Part shown: piece by piece, positions 1 through 5,883 of the stretch
Layout: every line of letters starts with the position of its first letter
Numbering within the stretch: position 1 is the first letter of the stretch
Assembly (NCBI GenBank): GCA_019120525.1
Contig: DWUW01000059.1
Location: 1-6,287 of the forward strand
Length of the DNA: 6,287 bases
Origin: Candidatus Eisenbergiella stercorigallinarum
Lineage (GTDB): Bacteria; Bacillota; Clostridia; Lachnospirales; Lachnospiraceae
Direction: 5' to 3'
The notes under the pieces: generated by a model
What the model saw: only the letters and a program-made list of their open reading frames with translations
What the model was told of the DNA's origin: nothing
Databases searched by the model: none
Program-made: the position numbers and the translations under genes

Positions 1-1
1 T

Positions 2-808
2 GTGATGGCCTTTAAGAAGTATAATTACGCGGGCGGCATCTGGGGAAGCCCATGGAACGGCCTTGACAACTTCGCCTTCTTCTTTAAGTCAGGACAGGCG
101 GGGCTGGTTACCAGAAATACGGTTTTGTACAATCTGGCCTTTATCCTGATCGGTACCTTTGTCCAGGTCGCGGTCGCCGTATTCCTGACGGAGATCCGCG
201 GGAAGCGGTTCCGGAAGGTCAGCCAGTCCATGATGTTCCTGCCGTACTTCATTTCCTGGGTTATCGTGGGCGTTATGGCGTTCAATATCTTCAGCTCGGA
301 TTACGGCTTCATCAACCGGCTGATCACCATGTTCGGCGGCGAGAAGATCTCCTTTTATACCACGCCGCAGTGCTGGCCGTTCATCCTGATCTTCTTCAAT
401 GTATGGAAGGGCGTCGGGTACGGCTCGGTAATGTATCTGGCGGCGATCATGGGAATCGATACCTCCGTATATGAGGCGGCGGCCATCGACGGGGCGAACG
501 TGTTCCAGAGGATCTTCAAGGTGACGATCCCGATGATCATGCCCACCATGGTGATCCTGCTTCTGATGAGCGTCGGCGGTATTTTCAAGGGCAACTTCGA
601 CCTGTTCTACAACCTGGTTGGAAACAACGGCCTGCTGTACAACTATACGGACGTTATCGACACGCTGGCGATGCGGGCCCTGATCTCCAGCAACGATTTC
701 GGAATGTCGGCGGCGATCGGCCTGTTCCAGTCTGTGCTCTGCTTTGTTACCGTCACGATCGTCAACAAGCTGGTCAGCCTGTATGACAGAGACTACGCGC
801 TGTTCTGA
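2..808 (+). CDS. Sugar ABC transporter permease 1 (LplB/YteP type), 5' partial
   Basis: This is one of the two membrane subunits of a CUT1-type carbohydrate importer. The EAA loop, which docks the ATPase, is visible at residues 158-177 of the in-window protein (E158-A-A, then D163-G164 and a following IPMI). About five membrane segments can be seen near residues 41-62, 78-100, 125-148, 178-196 and 237-258. The first in-frame codons read V-M-A-F-K-K-Y-N, followed by GIWGSPW-GL-NF. In LplB relatives this stretch follows the first membrane helix, so that helix and the true start lie upstream of the window and the GTG/ATG at its edge is not the start. The C-terminus, ending in YDRDYALF, is complete. 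The gene for permease 2 begins 14 bases after the stop. Family assignment is firm. The substrate cannot be read from the sequence; co-occurrence with a GH35 gene suggests a galactose-containing oligosaccharide. Confidence 0.93.
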   Translation: MMAFKKYNYAGGIWGSPWNGLDNFAFFFKSGQAGLVTRNTVLYNLAFILIGTFVQVAVAVFLTEIRGKRFRKVSQSMMFLPYFISWVIVGVMAFNIFSSDYGFINRLITMFGGEKISFYTTPQCWPFILIFFNVWKGVGYGSVMYLAAIMGIDTSVYEAAAIDGANVFQRIFKVTIPMIMPTMVILLLMSVGGIFKGNFDLFYNLVGNNGLLYNYTDVIDTLAMRALISSNDFGMSAAIGLFQSVLCFVTVTIVNKLVSLYDRDYALF

Positions 809-822
809 GGAAGGGAGAAAAA

Positions 823-1746
823 ATGGCAAAGGCAAATCATTTGGGAAAGGTAAAACAAGGGAAGGACGTCATAGCGCTCCACGCGATCGCATACTGCTTT
901 ACCGGCCTGCTGGCGCTGCTGTGTCTGGTCCCGTTTCTGATGGTCCTCGCCGGCTCGTTCTCCTCGGAGGAAGCGATCACGGCCAACGGGTTTTCCATCC
1001 TGCCGCAGGATTTTTCGCTGGAAGCCTATAAGACGGTCTTCAAGGAGCCCATGGTCGTGATAAGGGCTTATGCCACCACCATTTGCCTGACTGCGGTCGG
1101 GACTCTGATCGGCCTGCTGGTACAGACCATGACGGCTTATGTGCTCTCCAGGAAGGACTTTGAGTGGAGGAACGGGTTTTCCTTTTTCTTCTACTTTACC
1201 ACCCTGTTCAGCGGCGGGCTGGTGCCCACCTATATCCTGTACACCCAGACCCTGGACCTGCAGGACAGCTATCTGGCGCTCCTGCTTCCGCTGGTATTTT
1301 CGGTCTATAACCTGCTGGTCATGAAAAGCTATATTTCGGCGATCCCGGATTCGCTCATCGACGCGGCGAAGATCGACGGCTGCGGGGAGGTACGGACCCT
1401 GTTCCAGGTGGTGCTTCCGCTGATCAAGCCCGCCCTGGCGACGGTAGGCCTGTTCATCGCCCTGGCATACTGGAACGACTGGTACAACGCCATGCTGTAT
1501 ATCAAGTCGGAGGAACGCTATCCGCTGCAGTATTTCCTGTACCAGCAGGTGAACAACATTGAATCCTATAAGAAGCTGATCTCCAGCAACGCGGTGAGCA
1601 GCGCGGTGGTGAGCTCGCTGTCCCTGCCGACCCAGACGCTGAAGATGGCGCTGACGATCGTGGTGACGGGGCCGATCATCCTGGCTTTCCCCGTCGTACA
1701 GAAGTACTTTGTGCAGGGCATTACGATCGGCGCGGTAAAGGGTTGA
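823..1746 (+). CDS. Sugar ABC transporter permease 2 (LplC/YtcP type)
   Basis: This is the second inner-membrane subunit of the sugar importer, a 307-residue protein close to the family's usual length of roughly 280-310. Six membrane segments are visible, near residues 22-44, 75-107, 122-147, 149-171, 203-228 and 272-294. The EAA loop that contacts the ATPase starts at D180-A-A-K-I-D-G and ends in LPLIKP. The C-terminus (FVQGITIGAVKG) is the usual ending of YtcP-like permeases. The ATG at 823 is preceded by AAGGGAG at 811-817 with a 5-base gap, which settles the start. It lies 14 bases after the permease 1 stop and should be co-transcribed and co-assembled with it. No nucleotide-binding subunit is encoded in the window. 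Bacillota importers of this type commonly share an MsmX-like ATPase encoded elsewhere, so that is my inference here. Confidence 0.95.
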   Translation: MAKANHLGKVKQGKDVIALHAIAYCFTGLLALLCLVPFLMVLAGSFSSEEAITANGFSILPQDFSLEAYKTVFKEPMVVIRAYATTICLTAVGTLIGLLVQTMTAYVLSRKDFEWRNGFSFFFYFTTLFSGGLVPTYILYTQTLDLQDSYLALLLPLVFSVYNLLVMKSYISAIPDSLIDAAKIDGCGEVRTLFQVVLPLIKPALATVGLFIALAYWNDWYNAMLYIKSEERYPLQYFLYQQVNNIESYKKLISSNAVSSAVVSSLSLPTQTLKMALTIVVTGPIILAFPVVQKYFVQGITIGAVKG

Positions 1747-1806
1747 TCCTACGGGAATATTTCCGTGAAAACGGCAAATATAGATAAATTTTATAAGGAG
1801 GGCTTT
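1747..1806 (+). promoter_or_regulatory. AT-rich leader with small hairpin ahead of the binding-protein gene
   Basis: This 60-base gap is clearly richer in A and T than the surrounding genes. It contains a near-perfect inverted repeat, ACGGGAAT / ATTTCCGT (1751-1766, one G-U pair), followed by an unpaired AT-rich stretch from about 1776 to 1795 that ends in the ribosome binding site. Such a leader would keep the start site of a highly made lipoprotein open. It could also mark an RNA processing point between the permease and binding-protein parts of the message. TATAGAT at 1779-1785 resembles a -10 box, but I see no convincing -35 partner, so I do not call a promoter. Confidence 0.35.
1796..1801 (+). 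promoter_or_regulatory. Ribosome binding site that fixes the binding-protein start
   Basis: A perfect AGGAGG lies 5 bases before the ATG at 1807. An in-frame GTG at 1765 would extend the protein by 14 residues but has no such site. It would also put a non-hydrophobic, acidic-residue-containing stretch in front of the positively charged start of the lipoprotein signal. The ATG at 1807 is therefore the start. Confidence 0.9.
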
Positions 1807-3402
1807 ATGAAAAAAAGAATGAAAAAGCTGACGGCTCTGCTTGTCAGCGCAGTGATGGCGATGGGTATCCTGTCGGGCTGCGGTTCTTCCGGAAACGGCG
1901 GGACGGATCCGGCCGCGGGCGCGCAGCCCGCGGAAACGCAGGCTGCCGCGGGAGAAGAGGCGTCCGGGGAAGGCGCGGCACAGGCGGTGGATACTTCGGA
2001 GCATGTGGATCTGAAGATGTATCTGATCGGCGACAGGACGCCGGATTTTGACGAAGTATACGGCAAGATCAACGAGATCCTGGAGGAAAAGCTCAACTGC
2101 TCCATCAGCGTGGATTTCCTTTCCTGGGGCGAGCATGATACCAAATATTCCCTGCTGTTTTCTTCCGGCGAGGAATTTGACCTGATCTTCACAGCTTCCA
2201 GCTGGTGCCATTATGAACAGACGGTGGCCCTTGGCGGTTTTTATCCTCTTACAGAGGAATTCATCCAGACCTACGCGCCGGATATCTGGGAAGTGGTTCC
2301 CGAGGTGGCCTGGGATCAGGCGAGGATCGCCGGACAGATCTATATGGTTCCCAACTATTCCAATGAGTTCGGCCAGGATGTCCTTGCGGTCCGCGGCGAT
2401 CTGATGGAACAGTACGGGATCGACCAGATCACCAACTGGGATGAGCTGAAGGCGTTCTATCTGGCCTGCGCGGAAAACGGCATGTACGCCGGCCAGGGAG
2501 GCCCCTGGTATCAGTATTTCCAGGGACAGGGCCTTTCTACCACGGGCGGGGCGCCCAATGCGGGAGAACTGGTGCTCTATCACGCGCAGGATCCGGAGGA
2601 TCTGGGCTTCTATTACCTGCTTGACTGGGACGGCTTTACGGATTACTGCCATCAGGCCAAGGAGCTTGCGGACGCGGGCTGCTGGTCCAGCGATGTGCTC
2701 AACTCCAACGATGAGAGACAGACCGGCCTTCTGACCGGAAGGACTGCCGGAATGATCTGGAACATGGGAAGCTGCCTGACCTATGGAAAACAGGCGAACA
2801 GCGAGAATCCGGACTGGAATGTGACCCTGATCGACCCTGTCGCGGACATGCCCAAGAAGGTAAATCCTTACATCAACAACGGCGTTGCCATCAATATCAA
2901 CAGCCAGCATAAGGAACGCGCGATGATGGTCCTGAACGAGTTCTACACCAATCCCGAGGTATATGACCTTGCCATGCTGGGTATTGAAGGCAAGCACTGG
3001 GAGGCGGTTGGAGACGATCAGTACAAGGTGATCGACGAGACCAATTACGGCGTATCCAATAACTGCAACTGGGGCTGGAACAACGCGGACATCCAGAGAA
3101 CGGAATACATTGAAAACAGGACCGCGCTGGACGATACCTATGACGCGATGCAGGAAGCCTGGAACAACAATATTAAGGAAGCGCATCCTTATGACGGCTT
3201 CAACTTTGATTCCACCAAGGTGAGCACCCAGTTCGCGGCGGTAGAGGCTGCGCTCGGAAATTACTATACGCCTCTGATCAACGGCCTTGTGGACGACGTG
3301 GACGCTTCCATTGAAGCGCTCCGGGCTGCCCTGGAAAGCGCCGGGATCCGCGACGTGCTGGCCGAGATGGAAAGCCAGGCGGCGGCTTATGTAGAAGAAT
3401 AA
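1807..3402 (+). CDS. Lipoprotein sugar-binding protein of ABC importer (LplA type)
   Basis: This is the extracellular substrate-capture subunit of the importer, 531 residues long and anchored to the outer face of the membrane by a lipid. The N-terminus has a basic start (MKKRMKK), a hydrophobic stretch and the lipobox L22-S-G-C25, so C25 would be lipidated and become residue 1 of the mature protein. Residues 26-65 form a Gly/Ala/Glu-rich tether. The binding fold starts near VDLKMYLIGD (residue 67). A G-IYMVPN motif, conserved in LplA relatives, lies about a third of the way in. The last 150 residues (GFNFD, then LINGLVDDVDA and ALESAGIRDVLAEMESQ) match the C-terminal DUF3502-type region of this family. 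Many Trp and Tyr residues fit carbohydrate stacking. It follows the permease 2 gene by 60 bases, a permease-permease-binding-protein order common in Lachnospiraceae. The exact sugar is unknown. Confidence 0.94.
   Translation: MKKRMKKLTALLVSAVMAMGILSGCGSSGNGGTDPAAGAQPAETQAAAGEEASGEGAAQAVDTSEHVDLKMYLIGDRTPDFDEVYGKINEILEEKLNCSISVDFLSWGEHDTKYSLLFSSGEEFDLIFTASSWCHYEQTVALGGFYPLTEEFIQTYAPDIWEVVPEVAWDQARIAGQIYMVPNYSNEFGQDVLAVRGDLMEQYGIDQITNWDELKAFYLACAENGMYAGQGGPWYQYFQGQGLSTTGGAPNAGELVLYHAQDPEDLGFYYLLDWDGFTDYCHQAKELADAGCWSSDVLNSNDERQTGLLTGRTAGMIWNMGSCLTYGKQANSENPDWNVTLIDPVADMPKKVNPYINNGVAININSQHKERAMMVLNEFYTNPEVYDLAMLGIEGKHWEAVGDDQYKVIDETNYGVSNNCNWGWNNADIQRTEYIENRTALDDTYDAMQEAWNNNIKEAHPYDGFNFDSTKVSTQFAAVEAALGNYYTPLINGLVDDVDASIEALRAALESAGIRDVLAEMESQAAAYVEE
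1913..1933 (+). repeat. GC-only hairpin inside the lipoprotein tether codons
   Basis: A perfect 8-bp inverted repeat, CCGCGGGC / GCCCGCGG, with a 5-base GCGCA loop. It falls in the codons for the tether just after the signal peptide, about 105 bases after the start codon. It may simply result from GC-rich Ala/Pro/Gly codons, or it may slow the ribosome while the signal peptide engages the membrane. The structure is seen directly; any role is a guess. Confidence 0.45.
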
Positions 3403-3455
3403 TGCGGAAAAAATAGAGCCGCGCGATACCGCAGGATATGCGGGAAAGACAGAGG

Positions 3456-3488
3456 ACAGGCCGTTACGCGACAGAGGTAGCGGCCTGT
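3456..3488 (+). promoter_or_regulatory. Intercistronic 12-bp stem-loop between binding-protein and GH35 genes
   Basis: The arms ACAGGCCGTTAC (3456-3467) and GTAGCGGCCTGT (3477-3488) pair over 12 positions with one U-G pair, around a 9-base loop. The following bases (GCTTTATC) give only a three-T run, so this is at best a weak or conditional terminator. A stem-loop just after a binding-protein gene often protects the 3' end of that message and lowers expression of later genes, which would suit a locus needing more lipoprotein than enzyme. It lies inside the region that an upstream ATG (3438) for the GH35 gene would translate, which argues against that start. Confidence 0.5.
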
Positions 3489-3499
3489 GCTTTATCTAA

Positions 3500-3507
3500 G
3501 GAAAGGG
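3500..3507 (+). promoter_or_regulatory. Ribosome binding site supporting the GH35 start at 3519
   Basis: GGAAAGGG lies about 11 bases before the ATG at 3519, within a purine-rich run (AAGGAAAGGGA). A GTG at 3513, two codons upstream in frame, is also possible and would sit closer to the site. The ATG at 3438 has no comparable site and would add 27 residues that do not resemble a GH35 N-terminus. Confidence 0.55.
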
Positions 3508-3518
3508 ACGGTGTGCAT

Positions 3519-5597
3519 ATGAAGCAGGAATATGGCTGGAATAAAAAATATCTGGAAAAGAACGGAAAGCCCTGGTTCCCTGTGATGGGGGAATTCCATT
3601 ACAGCAGGTACAAAAAGAGCCTCTGGAAGGAAGAATTATACAAGATGAAGGCGGGAGGCGTCTCTATCGTATCCTGTTATGTCATCTGGATCCACCATGA
3701 AGAGGAAGAGGGCAGGTTTGATTTTACGGGCTGCCGGGATCTCGGCGCGTTTATCAGGCTGTGCGGGGAAGCGGGGCTTGAGGTCTTTCTCAGGATCGGG
3801 CCGTGGGTACACGGAGAGGTGAGAAACGGCGGTTTCCCGGACTGGCTGATGAAAAAAGGGGAAGAAGGAGTCGCGCTGCGCAGCAACGATGAAAGATATC
3901 TGAAGGATGTGGAACGCTTCTGGAGAGAGGTTTACGCCCAGGTAAAGGGAGAGATGTATGAGGACGGCGGCCCTATTATCGGGCTGCAGATAGAAAATGA
4001 ATACGGCCATGTGGGCGGGCTTCGCGGAGAAGCAGGGGAGGCCCATATCCGCGCCCTGACAGAACTGGCGGAGAGGATCGGTTTTCATGCGCCCCTGCGC
4101 ACGGCTACGGGCTGGGGAGGCGCGTGCATCGGCGACCTGCTCCCGGTCATGGGAGGCTACTGTGAAGCGCCCTGGGACCAGAGCCTGGAGGAGCTTGCCC
4201 CGAACGCCAATTTCGTTTTCAGCCATATCCGAAATGACGCGCTCATCGCCAGTGACCATCATGTGGAGGACTCGCTCACCTTTAACGAAGCGGACTATCC
4301 CTTCCTGACCGCCGAGCTTGGCGGCGGGCTTCAGGTAACGTCCCACCGCAGGCCGGTGGCCAGGGGGAAGGACCTGGGGGCGATGTCCCTGGCGAAGCTG
4401 GGAAGCGGGGTCGCCATGCTGGGCTATTATATGTATCATGGCGGGAGCAATCCGGAAGGAAAGCTTTCCACGCTCCAGGAAAGCAGGGAGACGGGATACC
4501 TGAATGACCTCCCGGAGATCAATTATGATTTTAACGCGCCCATCCGGCAGTACGGGACAATCTGCGACAGCTACCGGGAGCTTCGGCTGCTTGCTTATTT
4601 CCTTCAGGATTTCGGGGAGGATCTGGCGCCCCTTGAGGCGCAGATCGTCCCGGACCAGGTAAGGCCGGACGATCTGCATACCCTGCGCGTCTCCTGCAGG
4701 CATGACGGATCGCATGGCTATCTCTTCTATAATAATTACCAGCGGCGCTATCCCATGGATCCCCACAGCCATGTGGAGCTGAAGGGGCTCTGCGGGGATG
4801 AGGTCTCGTTCCCTGCCATCGATATCGCGGACGGGGAATACGGCTTCTTCCCCTATCATATGAAGCTGGGGGACGCCGTCCTGCGCTCGGCGCTCGCTTC
4901 GCCCCTGTGCCGCCTGAAAACGGTGGGGAAGGAGGTTTATGTGTTCTACGGCGACCGGGATCCGCGGTTTGCCTGGGATACGGAGGAGACCGCCGAGATC
5001 CTGCATCTTTCCAGGAAGGACGCGCTGCAGGCAGCCCGGGTACGGCTTGACCAGGATTATCTGATCCTTTCGGAGGATTTCGTGTGGGAAGAAAACGGCG
5101 CGGTGAAGGCTGTCGGCGGCTTTGACACGAAGCTGCGCGTTTTCCCGGAAATACAGGAAGCGTACCTGCCCGGCTTTGTGAGAACCGGGACCGAGGGCGC
5201 GTTCACGGTCTATGAAAGACATGTGGAGCCGGGCGCTGTGAGCGTGGAGTGGGAGCTGAAGGAGGAAACGGCGGAAAAGAAGACTTATGAGATCCGGATC
5301 CGTTATCCGCAGCAGACCGAAGGGAAACGCGCCGGCGGACAGGACGCTTTCCTCCTTTTCCGGTATGCGGGGGACCGTATGAATCTCTTCTGTGAAGGGA
5401 AAAAGATCAACGACTATTTCTACACCGGGCAGGAAGTGCCCTTAAGCCTGGGATATTTTGATTTCCCGGACCGGCTTGAGGCGGAGATCGTCGCCCTTTG
5501 CGAGGATACGCCCGTATTCCTGGAAACCTGGCCGGAGATGGAAAACGGTACGGCCTGCAGGCTGGAAAACGTGTCTGTGAAGGAAATGGTTTATTAA
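3519..5597 (+). CDS. Glycoside hydrolase family 35 enzyme, probable intracellular beta-galactosidase
   Basis: GH35 enzymes are retaining hydrolases that remove terminal beta-linked galactose from oligosaccharides. The protein has 692 residues and no signal peptide, so it should act in the cytoplasm on imported sugar. Its (beta/alpha)8 catalytic domain fills about the first 340 residues: GEFHYSRY (24-31), WIHHE (57-61), RIGPWVHGE (92-100), QIENEYG with E161 as the likely acid/base, TAELGGG with E266 as the likely nucleophile, MYHGGSNP (305-312) and YDFNAP (336-341). The remaining 350 residues are probably beta-rich accessory domains, and I recognise no specific carbohydrate-binding motif there. 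The start at 3519 is chosen because the protein then begins MKQEYGW and reaches the GKPWFPVMGEFHYSR block after the usual short lead. It follows the binding-protein gene by 116 bases on the same strand and probably belongs to the same operon. The family is firm; beta-galactosidase specificity is the family default and is untested. Confidence 0.92.
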   Translation: MKQEYGWNKKYLEKNGKPWFPVMGEFHYSRYKKSLWKEELYKMKAGGVSIVSCYVIWIHHEEEEGRFDFTGCRDLGAFIRLCGEAGLEVFLRIGPWVHGEVRNGGFPDWLMKKGEEGVALRSNDERYLKDVERFWREVYAQVKGEMYEDGGPIIGLQIENEYGHVGGLRGEAGEAHIRALTELAERIGFHAPLRTATGWGGACIGDLLPVMGGYCEAPWDQSLEELAPNANFVFSHIRNDALIASDHHVEDSLTFNEADYPFLTAELGGGLQVTSHRRPVARGKDLGAMSLAKLGSGVAMLGYYMYHGGSNPEGKLSTLQESRETGYLNDLPEINYDFNAPIRQYGTICDSYRELRLLAYFLQDFGEDLAPLEAQIVPDQVRPDDLHTLRVSCRHDGSHGYLFYNNYQRRYPMDPHSHVELKGLCGDEVSFPAIDIADGEYGFFPYHMKLGDAVLRSALASPLCRLKTVGKEVYVFYGDRDPRFAWDTEETAEILHLSRKDALQAARVRLDQDYLILSEDFVWEENGAVKAVGGFDTKLRVFPEIQEAYLPGFVRTGTEGAFTVYERHVEPGAVSVEWELKEETAEKKTYEIRIRYPQQTEGKRAGGQDAFLLFRYAGDRMNLFCEGKKINDYFYTGQEVPLSLGYFDFPDRLEAEIVALCEDTPVFLETWPEMENGTACRLENVSVKEMVY

Positions 5598-5606
5598 GGC
5601 GGCTGC

Positions 5607-5624
5607 CCGGGCGTCCCTGCCCGG
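5607..5624 (+). repeat. Short GC hairpin after the GH35 stop
   Basis: CCGGGC and GCCCGG form a 6-bp stem around a 6-base loop, 10 bases after the stop codon. No T run follows, so it is not a terminator by itself. It may protect the 3' end or be chance in GC-rich DNA. Confidence 0.4.
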
Positions 5625-5646
5625 AACATGCGGCGGAAGAAAAAAG

Positions 5647-5686
5647 AGTGCGGAGGCCCCAAAAGAAGGGCTTTCCGCACTTTTTT
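5647..5686. terminator. Strong intrinsic terminator, possibly bidirectional
   Basis: AGTGCGGA (5647-5654) pairs with TCCGCACT (5674-5681), and GCCC (5656-5659) pairs with GGGC (5668-5671) above a small internal loop. The apical loop is 8 bases and A-rich. A run of six T ends the structure on the + strand (5681-5686). On the other side a run of six A (5640-5645) would give a T run for transcripts from the right. It lies 49 bases after the GH35 stop and should end the transporter-hydrolase operon. No minus-strand gene in the window would use the reverse activity. Confidence 0.88.
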
Positions 5687-5690
5687 GCGC

Positions 5691-5730
5691 GGCCATTCCG
5701 GCAGGCGGCCGGCCGCCTGCCGGAATGGCC
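5691..5730. repeat. Perfect 40-bp palindrome
   Basis: The left half (5691-5710, beginning GGCCATTCCGGCAGG) is the exact reverse complement of the right half (5711-5730), with no spacer and no mismatch. As RNA it would form a hairpin of up to 18 bp closed by a four-base loop. It starts four bases after the T run of the terminator and is not followed by a T run on either strand, so it is not a standard terminator itself. It could be a REP-like dispersed element, a second RNA-end barrier or a protein-binding site. The symmetry is certain and the role unknown. Confidence 0.9.
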
Positions 5731-5772
5731 ATTTGCTGGAGGAGCGATTTCCCGGCTTTGGCGGGATAAGGC

Positions 5773-5802
5773 TTGACGGTGCCGGGGGAGGTATGCCATG
5801 AT
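5773..5802 (+). promoter_or_regulatory. Weak candidate promoter for the RACo-like gene
   Basis: TTGACG (5773-5778) matches five of six bases of a vegetative -35 box. CATGAT (5797-5802), 18 bases further on, matches four of six bases of a -10 box. The gene follows a strong terminator and needs its own promoter, which is the main support. If this promoter were real, the strong GGAGGT at 5787 would lie upstream of the transcript start and could not act in translation. Confidence 0.2.
5787..5792 (+). promoter_or_regulatory. Near-ideal ribosome binding site out of frame with the gene behind it
   Basis: GGAGGT lies 5 bases before ATGATG (5798-5803), the best translation start signal in this end of the window. 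The frame it opens runs to a stop at 6044-6046 and gives an 82-residue product rich in Gly, Lys and Arg, unlike any family I know. Most of that frame overlaps the RACo-like gene, which is read one base out of register. It may start an upstream overlapping reading frame, or it may be the original start of the RACo-like gene, separated from it by a one-base insertion. Confidence 0.5.
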
Positions 5803-5848
5803 GACAAAAAGGGGACGCGGCGGCAGAAAAAAGGAAGACGGCAGCGCG

Positions 5849-5883
5849 GGAAAGGGCGGAAATGGAAAGGGCGGAAATGGAAA
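5849..5883 (+). repeat. 15-bp tandem duplication carrying ribosome binding site and start codon
   Basis: The unit AAAGGGCGGAAATGG occurs twice head to tail (5851-5865 and 5866-5880). The 15-base period extends to 5849-5883. Each copy holds AAAGG, a 6-base gap and an ATG, at 5862 and 5877. The unit length is a multiple of three, so both ATGs are in the frame of the RACo-like gene and the duplication adds the residues MERAE. Confidence 0.9.

Noticed and set aside
1766..1779. Possible catabolite-control (cre) site, TGAAAACGGCAAAT
   Set aside because: The left half fits the consensus but the right half lacks the required T and CA, so the site is not palindromic enough to support.
793..3186. 797-codon open reading frame on the minus strand
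   Set aside because: It lies opposite two well-identified genes (permease 2 and the binding protein). Its product is rich in Arg, His and Gln without family motifs, as expected for the reverse strand of GC-rich codons, and it has no sensible start signal.
3438..3518. 27-residue N-terminal extension of the GH35 protein from the ATG at 3438
   Set aside because: It has no ribosome binding site, runs through the 12-bp stem-loop, and gives residues unlike any GH35 N-terminus or signal peptide.
3636..5222. 528-codon open reading frame on the minus strand
   Set aside because: It is fully opposite the GH35 gene, whose motifs are unmistakable. The minus-strand product shows no recognisable domain and is a codon-bias shadow.
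5827..5833. A-AAA-AAG slippery heptamer in the correct phase for -1 frameshifting of the frame from 5798
   Set aside because: A -1 shift enters the third frame, which soon stops at a TAA near 5898, not the RACo frame. A +1 shift would be needed, so the dnaX-like motif does not explain the arrangement.
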